Positions 1 to 12,968 are shown, counted from the stretch's first letter. The stretch is 64,000 nucleotides of DNA from Pyricularia pennisetigena (GCF_004337985.1 NC_043742.1:1040176-1104175), one strand, 5' to 3'. Numbers and translations are program-made. Notes: generated by a model from the letters alone, not told the origin.

Positions 1-179
1 ATTTGTGATTTTTCTTGTTACAAGACTTGCGACCCAAGTCATTGATGTTTCTCCAGGCCTTCCTTCTGCCTTGCAGGAGCTGGCACAACCTGCCACCTCC
101 GACAAGCATCATCACCCACTTCTCCCTCCCACTAGCAAAAGCCCGATAAGCCTGAAATCTTTCGGAATGCTCTCTTTGA

Positions 180-728
180 TCATATGTGCATGGGAGCCAT
201 GCTCAGAATCTTGCTCCACTTGGCCTTGCGCAGCTCCATTCCGACGATGCCGTTGACGCGAGATCCAACGGGGTCGCCGGCCTTGTTGATCAGGACACAG
301 GCATTGTCATCAAACCGGACAACGGAGCCGTCCTTGCGCTGGACCTTGTACTTTGTGCGGACGACGATGGCGTGGCGGATGTCACCGCGCTTGACCTTGT
401 TGGAGGCGGCCAGGGCGGCGGCGCCCTCGTTGGGGTTCTTGCGCTGCTCCTGGACGACGACGACGATGCGGTCACCTGGGAATCGTTAGGGGATTGCTGC
501 ATGAATCAACGGTCAAAGAATGACGGCAAGGTGGTCGGAAGTACCTATCGATGCGTGCCTCTTCTGGCCGACGATCAGGGCGCACTCGACCAAGGCGGCG
601 CCCGAGTTGTCGATGCAGTTGAGCATCGACTGTGCTGTGTCGTCAGCTTCGAAAACAGCGAAACGGACATCTAATCCGGCGACAGCATGCGGTGGTCAGA
701 GATTCATGCATACCTTTAATTGAATCAT
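180..728 (-). CDS. MRPL38: Mitochondrial large-subunit ribosomal protein uL14m (L14/Mrpl38 family)
   Basis: Structural protein of the mitochondrial large ribosomal subunit. Three exons read on the minus strand: 728-714, 629-545 and 475-180. The two GT-AG introns are 84 and 69 bp. The spliced product is 131 residues, the usual family length. The tiny first exon encodes only MIQLK and joins in frame to [11 protein letters not shown], the family N-terminus. Further on [27 protein letters not shown] and [18 protein letters not shown] are classic L14 signatures. The start was chosen because MIQLK is the conserved fungal beginning and is followed directly by a good donor (GTATGC). The gene is transcribed divergently from set9 across a 972-bp intergenic region. 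Identification is from recognised family motifs; mitochondrial location is inferred from similarity to uL14m rather than cytosolic uL14. Confidence 0.93.
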
Positions 729-1700
729 TGTGGATGATGTGTGTTGATTAAAACCTGAGCCTCTCTCTTCCACCTCGAACCAACAAACGCTTCTTCTGCA
801 CCCAGGTCCAAAAAGTCGTCGACAAACCTCGAAATCCGTTGCTTATGTAATACGGCGCTCGTCCCGGCTAAAGGCTGTCGCTCCATCTTGGAGGCAGGGA
901 TCAGCAAGCAATTAGACCTGGACTAACAAGCTGAGGTGGAGACCAAAAGTGAAGCGAGGTAAGCTGGGATTGGATGCATTGTGTCTTTGTCGGCAGGGGG
1001 ACGACATGCGTTTACCCACGCTTCTCCATTGATCTCGCCGGTTAAGGTTAGGCGGCATGTTTATTCTCACTCTGGCTGCGTCCTGCCTTGGTTGTTTTCT
1101 TCTCATCATCACCACCACACCACACCACTCTTCTCTCCCGCTTCTCAGCCCGAGCCATCCCCTCGGTCACAGTTTGGCAGTGCCAAACCTGTCGCAAGCC
1201 CGGGCGCCTGTCCACCCCAGTCACTCCTTTTTAGTTCAGCAACCAGCTTCACGCTCGTGCATGCGCCTCGCTCATCAAGGCCTTTTTTTTTGGTGCCGCG
1301 CGTTGAGGACGTTGGATTTGTTGCTTGACAGGCGTGCCTCTCCTTGTGCCCCCAGACAATCTGATTCCCGACCGACACGCCAAATTGAATAGCCCGATCT
1401 CGCGCGGCCTTTACGAATCCCGGCAGCTACTGTCACCAGCTTTCCTGGAGCTTGTTCTACTTTCAAGGTTGGGGTTGTCTGCGGTTGGTACCTTCGCCGC
1501 GCGATTGATTCCTTTGGATCCGGCTCCGTCGCGCTCGAAACTATCCCTTCCTTGCTAGTTTGCGCCAACGTTCAGACGCCCAGTCAACCTGACTCGGATT
1601 AATCGCTCCGCCCTCATCTCACTCTCCGGTTCCCAAGCTCACCGCTGGCATCTCGTCATCTAATCTCAAATCTGTGGAGAAAAGCTGCAAAAGAGGCATC
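729..1700. promoter_or_regulatory. Shared divergent intergenic region between uL14m and set9
   Basis: No supported gene. The 972 bp lie between the start codons of two divergently transcribed genes, so promoters for both must be here. The half nearer set9 is pyrimidine-rich (CT tracts around 1080-1260 and 1560-1670), as is common in fungal promoters. No clear TATA box was recognised for either gene. Open frames here are short and lack family similarity. Confidence 0.5.
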
Positions 1701-4459
1701 ATGCCTCCCAAATCTGCCAAAAAGCAACCTCTGACGTTTGCCCAATTGGCGGCCTATGATGATATACTGACAGATGCGCTGGTCGACCACGTAAGGCTCA
1801 TCGCCGTCCATCCGATTGCTTGCCTCTGGAACCCACCCCGGCCACTGACCATGATTCGCAGACATTCTACTGGACAACGATTCCAAAGAACAGACCATCA
1901 TACCATGCCTCCCGCGGAGTCAAGCAAGATGAAGTCACCAAGATAGTGAAGGACCATGTGATTCTCGAGCCGAACGTCAAGCTGGCCGAGGAGAAGATGC
2001 TGGCCACGGACGGGCTCAAACGGTTCTGCAATGGGCTCAAGACGCCCAAGGAGAAGGATGACTTTCGCGCACACCTACGCCGCTACCTCTCCATCTACCT
2101 GCCCGATTGCCCTTTCGAGGTGAACTCGACCAACCGATATACCATCTTCACCCACGAGGCCAGTGTCACCGCGCGACGCCCGATCAGGAAGAACGAGATC
2201 ATCAAGGCCTTGTGCGGCATTCAGGTCGTAATCTCGCCTGCCGAGGAGGCCGAAATTGCCAAGCGCAAGAAGGATTTCTCCATTGTCATTAGCTCACGCA
2301 GCAAGAGCACCAGTCTGTTCATGGGTCCTGCACGCTTCGCCAACCACGACTGCGGCGCCAACGCCAGGTTGAAGACGGCTGATCAGTCCATCATGGAGGT
2401 CCAGGCGCTTCGCAACATCGAGGTTGGCGAAGAGATAACGGTCACGTACGGCGATAATTATTTTGGGGAGGACAACTGCGAATGTCTGTGTAGGACGTGC
2501 GAACTCAGCAGGGTGAATGGTTGGGCAGGTGACGAGGCCGATGGGAACCGTGGCTTTGAGAAAAGCATCGAGGAAGACCAGGGACCTCCCGCAGGCTATT
2601 CACTGCGACGAAGAAGGCGCGACGGCAGCACGAGCCGCGCCATTTCTAGGGATTCATCAGTCACGCCCGACCTGCGACCGCGAATTCGGAAGACGCGGTC
2701 CAAGGCGCAGCTCTATACCTCTGACAGGGCTTCGACGGTTGATTCAGAAGCCTCTGGGAACCTCACAGCGAAACGGAAACGCGAACTCGATACACTGGCC
2801 AGTCCACCATTCACGCCAGCGAAGAGACAAAAGATCGCGAGCGGACTCTCTGAGATGGTCATGGCGGATTTGCCACCTCCTGCGAGCATGAGCACTCCTC
2901 CAGAGAGCTCAGTCGGGCAGCTTAGCAGGCAGTCATCTGTGTTTGAGAGCGGAACATCGGAACAACTTGTTGAGTCCTCCGATGCCACAACACCAGAGCA
3001 TGACAGCTCCGATTCGAGCACACCCCCTCCCAAGTCAGGCGTGGACGAGATGGGCCCGCAGCCAGTAACCTCGTCATTGGAACCAACTAGAAACGGTAGC
3101 CAAGGGCTCGTACGAAAGCCTTCCTTGAAGGGCGCCTCATGCGCAGGGACCAGCACATCCACCCCAAGCTCATCGCGGGCGGTGGAACTTGGTTCACCGT
3201 CAGATGTGATGCTCATGCCACCATCGAGACCAAGCACTCGAGAAAAGGTATCTATGATGCAAGGTTCCGAAGCATCTACGGAGGCAACTGTTGTAAAGGC
3301 CGAGGCGTTTGAACCAAATGCCGTCACAGTCGTCAACAGTGTCGAAGCTGATCTTGCTTCAGTAAATGCTGGTGAAGTAGCACGCATCGCGAGTAAAATC
3401 GCCTTGTCTACCGAGACAGATATTAAACCAGAACCCTCCAACACAGCTGCTCCATGTGAGACGACTTTGGACAATGGAGCCAGCTCCAGGTCCAAGAAGG
3501 CCAGGGGAGACGAAATAGATCGACCTTGTCAACAAGGGCAGAGCAGAAAACGTATACCGGGCGACTACACACTGACACCTGTCCTCTTGTCGGAGCCAAT
3601 GACGGCTTGGGTGCACTGCTCCAACTGCGCCACGGCCTTTGTGCAGCGGGATGCGTATTACACGCGGGCAAATTGTCCACGCTGCGAACGCCACAGTATT
3701 CTTTACGGCTACGTGTGGCCCAAGACGGAGCCTGAAGGGTCCGACGATGACGAGGAGCGCGTTCTTGACCACCGAACAGTTCACCGGTTCTTGGACCCCG
3801 AGGACGAAGCCAAGGTCCGCGGGAGGAAGCTTAGTGCGTGGCTTGTCAACAAGAAGCTCGCCGAGGCCAAAGCGGCCGAGGCTGCTGAGGCTGCAAAGAA
3901 CAAGAAGACTCAGAAGAAGCAGCCGGCAAAGGTTGTCAAGAAGGCGGTTTCAAAGACGACAATGACCACTGCAACAAAAGTCACAAAAGTGGCATCAAAG
4001 GCTTCTTCTGTTTTTGGCAGGGTTACCAAGGCGGGCTCTGCCGTGTCGGAAGGCCCCAAGGCCGGTAAGGGGAGTCCTGCGACCCTCTCAAAGAAGACAA
4101 TCAACTCCAAGGTCGACCATGGAGAGACTGTCGGAGATTCCATCACTTCATCAGCCTCGCCCACAGCTGACAAGGGCGACTGTACGACAAGCGCGGCTCT
4201 AGCACAACAGCTTGGGGCGTACACCGACACTAAGTTTGCTCTTGTTGACGAAGACGAGCCTGAACAGGAAGGTGGTGACAATAATGCGAGGGGCAAGATT
4301 GATGAGCGCAAGGAGTCTTCAGTTCTTCGGCAGAGGCGACTATCGTTGGATTCTGCGGGCAACAGGCGGCGCAGTGGCCGGGCGTGTAAGGCTTCAGCCA
4401 AAGCCAATGCTGCTGCAGCATCCGCTGCTGCAGCATCCGCTGCTGTTGGTTCTGATTGA
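1701..4459 (+). CDS. set9: Histone H4-lysine-20 methyltransferase Set9 (Suv4-20/KMT5 family)
   Basis: SET-domain enzyme that methylates histone H4 lysine 20 in the nucleus. Two exons (1701-1790 and 1862-4459) flank a 71-bp GT-AG intron and give an 895-residue protein. Exon 1 ends in VDH and joins in phase to TFYWTTIPKNR, the conserved Set9 N-terminus. The SET core shows NHDC at residues 191-194, where most SET proteins have NHSC, then EEITVTYGD at about 220-228 and a post-SET cysteine cluster C236, C238, C240, C243. A C-terminal zinc-binding module has CxxC pairs at 616/619 and 635/638. The region between is a low-complexity Ser/Thr/Pro-rich linker, and the tail is Ala/Lys-rich. The upstream in-frame ATG at 1820 lies in the intron and was rejected as the start. 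Family assignment is strong; substrate specificity follows from the family. Confidence 0.93.
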
Positions 4460-5177
4460 AGCACTTTATTTTTCTTGGAGTCTTGGAGTGCCCTCCTAGT
4501 TTGTTGGTAATGTTGTGCGACGCGGGAGTATTGGGAACGAATTCATCCAGATGGCTGTGTATACTAGCGTTAGCGTTGTTGATCTTTAGTGGTTTTGGTG
4601 GTTTAATAGCAGCATTTATTATTATTGTTACTATTATTATTATTATTACTACTTCTTTTTCAGGTGACTTTTCAAAAGGATCAGGTTTCTTATTAAAGGG
4701 ATCTTGGAGGAACTACTTACTGGTGGTATCTGAGGTGAAGACGTGATGGATGCCTAATGAATGAGACTTTTTGTCTGAGACAAATTAGATTTGCCGCAGC
4801 ATCACGGATAAGATTACCGCTTCTAGGAACATTGCAACAATAACCAATACTTTATTCTGGAAGCCAATTGAGTATCCTGTGTGCTCAATATTCATGCATT
4901 AATCTTTCAAGCCGACCCCTTACGTAGTTACCAATGACCACTGACTGTGGGGGTTGACTGATTGATGTATGCATACTTGCCCCACTGTACTGTCAATCAC
5001 AGCAGGGGTGTGGCGGGAATTGTGGCGCACGCATAGCTTTTTTTTTTTTTTTTTTTTTTTTTGTCTCGCCATCAACAAGCGACGAAGCGCAAACCAGGGT
5101 CTTGGTGTATTCAGGTCAAATGAACCAAAAATTTCGTATCCATTTCTCGAGATCGCGACTGTTCAAGGTTAAGCTTC
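4460..5177. other. Intergenic region with TTA microsatellite and T25 tract
   Basis: No gene supported. It contains the 3' flank of set9, an imperfect ATT/TTA microsatellite at about 4616-4650 and an uninterrupted run of 25 T at 5038-5062. The open frame at 4456-4746 is hydrophobic only because of the ATT repeat and has no family resemblance. Confidence 0.6.
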
Positions 5178-5801
5178 ATGCACAAAAAGAAGAAAATGGC
5201 CATACAATTCTGCAATGACTGCGGCGACACGCTGCCGATATCGGGAAATCCCGAGATCAAATGCGACTGCTGTGGAAACATGAACAAGAGTGCGCATTTT
5301 GCTTCATCCCAACCCTCTTTCTGTGATTAACTAGACTAGTGTTTTTTTTTCTTGATTTCTACTCTCTATTAAAACCACCCGACTTGCCCCTTGCTCACAA
5401 CGTACACAAACACTAAAAGTGCTCTTCTGGATCAGACACCCTCATCAACGTGACGACCGTTTCGTCGAGCCGCGACTTTGACTCGCCGCTCCGCCTCAAG
5501 GAATACGGCGACAAGGAGGCCATGGCCAGCCGGCCCGAGATGAACTGGCCAAGCATCGACGAGAACTGCCGCTTCTGTCCCTCCAAGAAGGTGCGGTACA
5601 CGACGCTCCAGACGCGTGGTGCCGACGAGGGGAGCACGGTGTTTTATTTCTGCGAGGGATGCAGCCAAAAGTAGGGCTTTTTTTTCTCTCTTATTCTCCT
5701 CGTACCCTGCTTTTTGGGCCCTTTTTTTCTTCTTGATTTTATGTGATGCAGATGCTAACCGGCGGGGTTTGTCATTTGCTGCTGTATAGATGGAAGGAGA
5801 A
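5178..5801 (+). CDS. RPA12: DNA-directed RNA polymerase I subunit RPA12 (3' end lost in assembly gap)
   Basis: Small zinc-ribbon subunit of RNA polymerase I, involved in transcript cleavage and termination of rRNA synthesis. Exons are 5178-5289, 5436-5670 and 5790 onward, with introns of 146 and 119 bp. The first intron uses GTGCGC as donor; splicing keeps frame at both junctions. The N-terminal ribbon has C12/C15 and C29/C32. The C-terminal TFIIS-like ribbon has C82/C85 and C110/C113, with the acidic pair D101-E102 in QTRGADEG, the hairpin family members use in cleavage. The last visible residues are KWKE, where this family normally ends, so the stop codon very probably lies within the 20 N. 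An in-frame ATG at 5196 would give MAIQFC and may be the true start. The length of about 120 residues fits the family. Confidence 0.85.
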
Positions 5802-5821
5802 NNNNNNNNNNNNNNNNNNNN
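5802..5821. other. Assembly gap (20 N)
   Basis: Twenty consecutive N directly after the third-exon fragment of RPA12. The gap hides the expected stop codon, and its true length is unknown. Confidence 0.99.
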
Positions 5822-7236
5822 CTTGCAGCCCGCTGGATACGAGACGTACCACGTAGGAATGGGTGGCGCGAGGAGAGTGTGGTTGGTCGACCGGGGTTGC
5901 ATCTTGTCGATTCTCAGGAGCAGGTACACAGAACTTTACTGCCCCTGCAACTTCAATGGACAAATTGTTTTGTTGCATACACAAGAGCCAGTTCGTGTGT
6001 AAAACAAAGGCTGAGCATGATCTTCAGGGCTGATCCTCAGCCAGGCCAATGAAGCATGGGCGGTTTTCAGGTTCGTGACGGCGTGTAGGGCTTGAGGTTG
6101 AAATTTGAGCTGACAGTGAGTAGTTGAGCTATAAATTCAGTACAAAAAGTGTGGCGTAATCTGCTGTCATTGATGTTTTATCAGAGAATGAGAAGATGAT
6201 TATGTTCAGCCACCAGCTCAAAACCAAGTCTTTGGTTGAAAACATCTCAACAGCTCCGAAGCCTCGTGAGGGTAGTTCTATCCAACTTCTTCTTGGATTA
6301 TGACGAGCTGTATATCCAGTCCAACCTTTTGAGTGTAAGTCCATGAAAAGCCTGTGCTAGATTCTCAGAATCTGGAAGTTGATTATCGGTAGACGGCAAT
6401 ATTTATATTGTCGCTGCGTCTCTTTGTGCCTGTGCAAAATTGCCAGATTCAAACCCATCACTTGGTTGCATAGCTCCCGAATATCTCGATTCGTAACTGC
6501 CTAGCAGCAAGAGCTTTTGATCACTATGCAATTATTTGGGCGGTTGATAAAAGTCTGCCTTGTCAATATAACAAAATAGCACCGACTCGCTCATGTATGA
6601 ATTTGCTCAGAAACCCGCTCAGGCGTAGGTGCAGCGGATGATTTGAAATAGTAACCAAGAAAGCAGGGACTCAAATAACTCGGAGGCTTTTCATTGAGTT
6701 GTATCTTGTCCGCATCATACGCAGGGGTGAACGTAGCTGAATTTATATCAAAACATAAACAACTCTGCAGTGATACTATAGGATCAATCTGTCCAAGACG
6801 CTACCAAAGTACCACGTCAAAATCAAAGCACCAGTTTCTTGCAACATAATCACTTTGGAAATATCAAACCGAGTTGTATGTGCACATAGTTGTATTGTCT
6901 TTGAGACTCTAGTTCTAGTAATCTACCACTGTCAAAGTGGTGTCAAGCAAGATATGAGAAAAAAGCAAAAAAGAAAGAAAAAAGATGGGAAACTGGCCAG
7001 AAATGAAATCAAAGAAAACGGCAAGGATGTTGGAAAAGAAAAAAAAGGGTTATGCCAAAGAATCGGCCGTCGTCAGTCATAACATGTAGATCTCCAGCCC
7101 CTCAGGGAGTTGGCTCTGGGTTCGTGCGGACTCGGGGACAAAAGGGGGGTGATCAGGCCCTTGTCCCCTCGAGTCTCGGACTGGCCACACTCGGTCCGCC
7201 CCCCTCTCAAAGTTGAAATCTCTTGCCACCTTCTTC
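5822..7236. other. Gene-free region
   Basis: No supported gene on either strand. Short open frames (for example 6129-6344 and 6855-7082) lack codon bias or recognisable motifs; the latter is an A/G-rich lysine-biased stretch. The region presumably holds the 3' flanks of RPA12 and of the convergent small gene at 7237-7594. Confidence 0.55.
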
Positions 7237-7594
7237 TCAGCGCCCACCCCTCGATCCCGAAGACGACGAGCCTCCACCGCCGCCGCCGCGGTTAGATGAT
7301 GAGGATGAAGAGGAGCCCCCCGAAGACTGTAGAATAGAAGTTTGTCAGAAAACAAGTAAGAAAAAGAAATACATGACAAAAATGCTGCTGCCTGAGCTGT
7401 GGGTGTACACTGTACAGTCTCGAGGGTGGCATAAAAGCACCTACCGTGGAGCTGCCATAGACGTCAAAGACCACGTCGGGCTTCAGGATTCCGATGGCGG
7501 AGCCGTGGGACAGGATTGGGTTCCATCCCGAAGAGCCCCGGCCCGATCCGCCGCTGCCACCGTTGCCAGAACCGTTTGATCCGCCTGAAGACAT
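7237..7594 (-). CDS. Small Ser/Gly-rich protein of unknown function
   Basis: I do not recognise the family. Two exons on the minus strand (7594-7445 and 7326-7237) flank a 118-bp intron with donor GTAGGT and acceptor CTACAG, giving 79 residues. The N-terminus (residues 1-22) and C-terminus (51-79) are Gly/Ser-rich. The centre is different: GWNPILSHGSAIGILKPDVV and FDVYGSS at about 23-49 look like an ordered, conserved core. Evidence for a real gene is the clean splice pair keeping frame, the composition change at the ends and a TATA-like site about 230 bp upstream. Without the splice the frame would run into an unrelated hydrophobic tail. Function is unknown. Confidence 0.5.
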
Positions 7595-7820
7595 GGTTTT
7601 GTTTTCGTGCGTGGATGCTTGGTTGGTGTGGTTCCAAATGGTGCTGCTGGAGCTAGGGTGGCAGAGTCTCTGTGCTGTGGATTCTTTCTTGGTTGATGTA
7701 TGGTACAGCTGGAGACAGTGATGTCTTTGATTGTTTTGCGTTTGATGATGATGCTTTGTTCGTTGTGAAGGCTCTGCTTCTCGAGTCTCGACATCTTCAG
7801 CAAGGCCAGCAGCTTGGGTC

Positions 7821-7827
7821 CTTTATA
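7821..7827 (-). promoter_or_regulatory. TATA-like element for the small Ser/Gly-rich gene
   Basis: The minus strand reads TATAAAG about 230 bp upstream of the ATG at 7594. If used, transcription would begin near 7790 and leave a 5' leader of about 200 nt. The site is inferred from motif and position only. Confidence 0.35.
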
Positions 7828-10800
7828 TCGTGACAGGGCCTGGGGCCACGAGGCTCATGATGCTTGGTTTGTTTGCGAGTATTGGGCGGCATGTGGGGAC
7901 GACAATGTGACGAGAAAGGAGCCTAGGCGTGATGGGTTGCCGATAAACAGGCACCACGATTATACCGTACTACATTCACGCCGATGTCCCGAAGTGTTTG
8001 AAGGAGCAATACGCTTTGGGCGGGTTTAAACATCCTTCCCGCGACAGAGTTGTTGTGCCAGACGTGGCGGGTGGCCTTGAAACCCGTAGGGCTGAAAGGA
8101 TTCGCGATGCTGGAGGCCTTTCCAACACCGAGCCAGGTAGTGGCATTGCTGCTGTGGAGTTTTTTTTTTTTTGATTTCTTGTGCTGATGTGTTTCTCATC
8201 CTTTTTTCCCATTGCGGTTCTGGATCCTTGGGTTGCTTGTTGGTTGTTACCTGGGCTGAGGCACAGCCGGGACATGAAGCGCCCCCACGCAACGGAGGGG
8301 GGTGGGGTGTGCGTGGACAAGACGCAGGCGTATGCAAGGTACGGGCTGCCTGTTTGTTGTTGTTGTTGTTGATGACGTCCAGTGACGCTGAATGGAGATG
8401 CAAAGTGGCTGGATCGGGTCCATAGATGGGGTTTTCTGACAGGCAATCACTCGATGCAACATTTCCACATGTGCAGGCAGTTTTTTAATTCCCCGTCATA
8501 GGATCCGCCTACAGCGCTACACTATCGATATAACGGACTTATTTCGCGTATCCATTGGCCTCTGTTTGGATGGGGGCTGGCTCATCCGTACTGATGATTG
8601 TGTTCCCCAGAGTCCGACGCACCGGAGATGAGACCGGGGATTGCACGCTGGAAGTGCGCCGAAAGTTGAGATTAGGTACAGCCAAGTAAGCATTTATATC
8701 CAAGATGTTAACTCCGGCCTTGATTTAGTTTGGTCGGTCAGCAAGAAGGGCTGACATGCAAGAAATGCGTGCCGTTTTAATATGAGCCATTGTTCAATCA
8801 ATTTTTATTTGATACTCGATTCTGCTGCACCGCGGTGCCTATTGACTATAGCCTAGACTCTACTGTTAGTCTAGTCTGAGGACTCAAAACCACACCCACC
8901 AGGTGGTAAAATTTGGAGGCTGTCTTGAATAGGTCTCATACCTACATGATAACCTACCACACAGGTACCTTTGGTAAAATCGCCAACATTTGCACTTGTG
9001 GGAAACCAGTAAAAGCACCCAATGAATCAATTGGTTGGCCTATTTTAGCGATCGAAATCCAGATCTTGGTGGATTTGGCCCCCGTTTAACCCCCCAAACT
9101 TTGATGCCTGGCATCCTTCCCCGCATTGGCGCCCACTGCCAAATGATCCTCCAAAGGCAACCGCTAACAACGTACTTCCTTCGTACTATGGTAGGTTTTC
9201 CGAGCACCAAAAGACGTCGCAGTGGAGAACTTGGAACCTACTTACCGAAATGGAAACATTCTTGTTCTGTTTTATCGAGTGGGGCGGGCTTCTCATAGGG
9301 CCCTTCCATGGGACACTGTAGCTCACCTCACCTTGCTCCTTGACATGCCCGAGCAACATCCATGGATCATTAGCGGCAACTTCCGAACTCTGCTTGCACG
9401 TGTCTATCCTGGCTGAGCGAGTCAAGATGCGCGATGTTTACCAGCTAATTACAGTGGTAAGAAAGGTACCCGGCTGAGGGGAACAACACACCTAGGTGCG
9501 TATCCCGGTCAGGCGAAAAAGAAAAAGAATAAATAAATAAATAAAAAAATGGACGGTTCTTCCAAAACACCGAGAGATGATTCATGATGAAGGGATTGGG
9601 ACAGAGGTCAAAGACAAGTAAAATAAATAGAATAAAATAAATTGAACCAAAATAAAACACAACAATAGTATACAGCATGCTGTCACCAATCCGGACAGAG
9701 AATTCTGGTCCAGTAAGCGGTATTTGAGCATGTAATTTTGCTGCCTTGACCGAGCTGGACCGACTTCCTTCTTGCACGCTTGGCATCAAACCGGCGACGA
9801 CCCGGTGTTTATACCCTGTCGGAAGCTGTTTATTGGACGTCGAGAGCATGCCAGAAAATCAGGAATGCCCGTCTGCACCTTTCCCGATTTAAACATGTTT
9901 CTGAAAAAAAAACTGCATTAGATCGCACATGGGGCAGCACAGCACCCTGTCTTGGTCCTGTCTGTCCGATCTCAGAAAGAAATCTCTCTCCTTGGAACTT
10001 GCGCTGCCAAGACTGCATGCGGCTGCATCATGGTGGTGCATGGGAGAGAGCTCCTTTCTCGAGTTTGAATGTACCCAATTTCGGGTCGGCAAACATGTGC
10101 GCCAATTGAAATCCAAAGGTCGTCGCCTCCACTGTCTTTTGCGCAATCCTTTTGTGACTTTGGACAAAATCCCATCCCTATTATCTTGATTTACCTAGAC
10201 CCAACCCCGCAGGATTCTCAGAGTGGCTACTACTATAGGCAGCTACATGAAGAAGACAAAAAGAGGAGATTTTCCCCTACTCGGACAAGACTCGGAAAAT
10301 TCATCCCATCTCACCTCAACCCTGCGATTATCTCAAAATCCACCACAGTAATCATCGCCAAAGCCTCATCAAATGGCGGGATAATGCTGGTGCCTGGGGA
10401 TCGGGTGAGATTCCTCCCAAGTCTCACGTGCTTTTTCCTTTCCAGCAGGACGGCATCTCGCGTCAAAGATCAGCACCTTAAAAACCCTGAAGGATGCAGG
10501 TGGCGCACATTTTACTTGGAAAGAAACGCTTCCGCAATTATTAATTGGACGTTGGTCATGCTACGAGCGGTTTGTCGCCAACCAGTTTGGGGTGTTTTTT
10601 TGACGGATCGTCTCGTGCATACCGGCTTTTTTTTTTGATTTGTCTCTCTGTCTCTCTCCTTTTCTTTCGTGTGTGTGTGTACTTTTTGCTTACTCCACTT
10701 GATCTTAAATTTCCGCTATTTGTCCGCTTGTCCGCACACGACTCTGCCAGTTCGCGTCTGGTCAAAGTCTGCAGCTAACGACATCCGTCAAGGGGCACGT

Positions 10801-10916
10801 AGTTCAAGCGGCGAGAACCGGAATGCGTCTTGACAAAAGCCTCTCTCGTAGGTTCTTTCAAGTTTATGAACCGAGCTGACTTTGCAGTTCGTGGAATGAC
10901 TTTTTTTAGACCGATC

Positions 10917-10944
10917 TTTTTTTTTTTTTTTTTTTTTTTTTTTT
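10917..10944. repeat. T28 homopolymer
   Basis: Uninterrupted run of 28 T in gene-free DNA, the longest homopolymer in the window. Confidence 0.95.
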
Positions 10945-12968
10945 GTTTGCCAAAATCAAAGTTTGATGCATCGACTTTTTGTGGCGGCACATTTCCGGAA
11001 CTCAGGTCGGGCTTTTTTTCTTCCTTCTTTCAGTTCTAGTGTAAATGCAAAATCATGCAGGCCAGTGCTGGCGGCCGTCAAACCACTGGTGCCTGTGAAA
11101 AACAAAAAAAAAGAAGGAAATCAATAACCTTATGATCCCCACTGTATAGTTTCCCGCAAGGCAGATTCATGTGTTTTGTTTGGTTTCCCATGTTGGCGTC
11201 CACTCTGCGACAACAACAAACGTCACTCCGTCTCCATCTCCTCATGTTTTGTTTGCTCTTCATCATCAGCTTATAAACTTGGCTGATGTTGGCGGCTTTT
11301 GCGCAGGGTAATGCAAACGGCCTCTGCCGAGGAGTCGAATAGAAGCAAGGACAGACGCAGTCATTAGACGATCAAGTGACAGTCGCAACTGGGTTGTGTA
11401 GGACCATGGGAGGAATGGAACTAGGGGAAAGAAAAGAAAAAAAGGAGGATAGGAGGAATAAAAGTCTCCGTTGGGATCGGTAAGCAAGAATCAAACAAAA
11501 CAAATCAAAACAAAACAAAACAGGCAAGAAAATGGCCCATGGTATACTCGTTAGTATTCCCCACCCGGCAGCTCTCTTGGCAGGGGAACGTCTGGTGCAG
11601 ATTGTTGTTACTCTTGTTCTCTCGCATTCGTTTTTTCCTTCTGAATAATGCATGTCCGCTCTTGTTGGCAGACTGCCGTCTCTATTGTCTGGTAAACACT
11701 GACAGTGCGAAACGAGACGTGAAACACCAACGGCTGGCCAATGTGGCCTCCAGCTCCTCGTTCATTCTGTTATCGAATCGTCATGGGCGCTACCGGAGCG
11801 GCGATGCTACATCGGACAGAAAGCGGGCGGATCGGCTTGTTTTTTTGGCAACCAATCCCCTTTTTGCAAACTTATACATGGGGTGAAAGCTTGACAGTGC
11901 TGGTTGGCGATTGTGGACGGGAAAGCTTCCAAATCCGTAATAGTATTTTACTCATAGTGTCGGTCAGTATGGTAGTTCCTATGACTTTTTTTTTTTCTTT
12001 CTCTTTCTTCTCTTCTTCTTTTCTCATTTCTTCCTGGCAAAGCTTTCGTCTCCATAAAATGTAGACCTACTACTGTTGCGTGGAAATACAAAGGTAATCC
12101 CCCCCATCTCAACATTCGGACTTTCCCCAAGGTTTCAGATGAGGCACCACCAATTATCCCCATCTTCTCAGCCTATCACTGAGTACTACACATGAGGCTT
12201 GAGGATTGCGGGAAGATCTCTGGGGTGGCACATCACATGAAAGGTCTGAAAGCCAGGGGCACATGGTCGGCGGGAACCGGATTTGCCGATGGCCGTGTCT
12301 CCATCGCAGCTAGCTCGGGTCGAGGAAAAAAAAAAAAAAAACAAACATAGGTAATACCGTCGTACTGTAAACATGTCATGAAGAATATCTGATCACTTGC
12401 TACGTGTAATGGGTACCCCTGGCCTTTCTGGGGGATCCTACCCCTCACCCAGCCACCCACACAGTAGTCGAGTTCATGAATCTGGCAGCAGCCGAGCAGT
12501 GAACGGTACCTGATAGGGACTACCCGTGAGGTTAAAAAAAACGATTAAGTTGCTTGGTGGGGGTCCTGGCTGATGAGTCGATACCGGGGACGTCTGGAGT
12601 GGATGGATGGTCTGAAGTCCGAAGTGACGTTTGTAATGGCAGACAAGCAGCCATTCTGCTCCAGCTACTCGCACCTATAACTTTGAAGCATCGAGCTAAA
12701 TTGTTTGTGGTTACGCTTCTCCCATTTCCAACCAAGGTTAGTGCGCTTGTTATCTGCCCTATAGCAAAGGTCTTGAACAAGGCTCGACTTGGCCCACCAG
12801 CGTGGTTCAGACTATTTACTTGTCAAGAAATCCTAGAGAAAAAAAAGAAAGAAAAAAAAACAAAAACAAAAAAACCATGCACTCACTTACATCGATCACT
12901 TGACCTGAGATAAAAGGCGAGGAAGAAGGAAAGCAGCATTTGGACTGGAAAGAAAATAAAGAGGAACG

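Larger units (their letters stand above)
7595..12968. other. Long gene-free region with poly-A/T tracts
   Basis: About 5.4 kb with no gene I can support. Open frames reach 189 codons (10069-10638) but end in homopolymer or low-complexity sequence and match nothing recognised. Features seen are a GTT trinucleotide run near 8355-8372, an AT-rich A/T patch near 9527-9660, T28 at 10917-10944, an A17 run near 12325-12341 and mixed A-tracts at 12838-12873 just before the next gene. Confidence 0.55.

Noticed and set aside
10069..10638. Open frame of 189 codons, plus strand
   Set aside because: No recognisable domain, mixed composition, ends in a T-run, and no splice or homology support.
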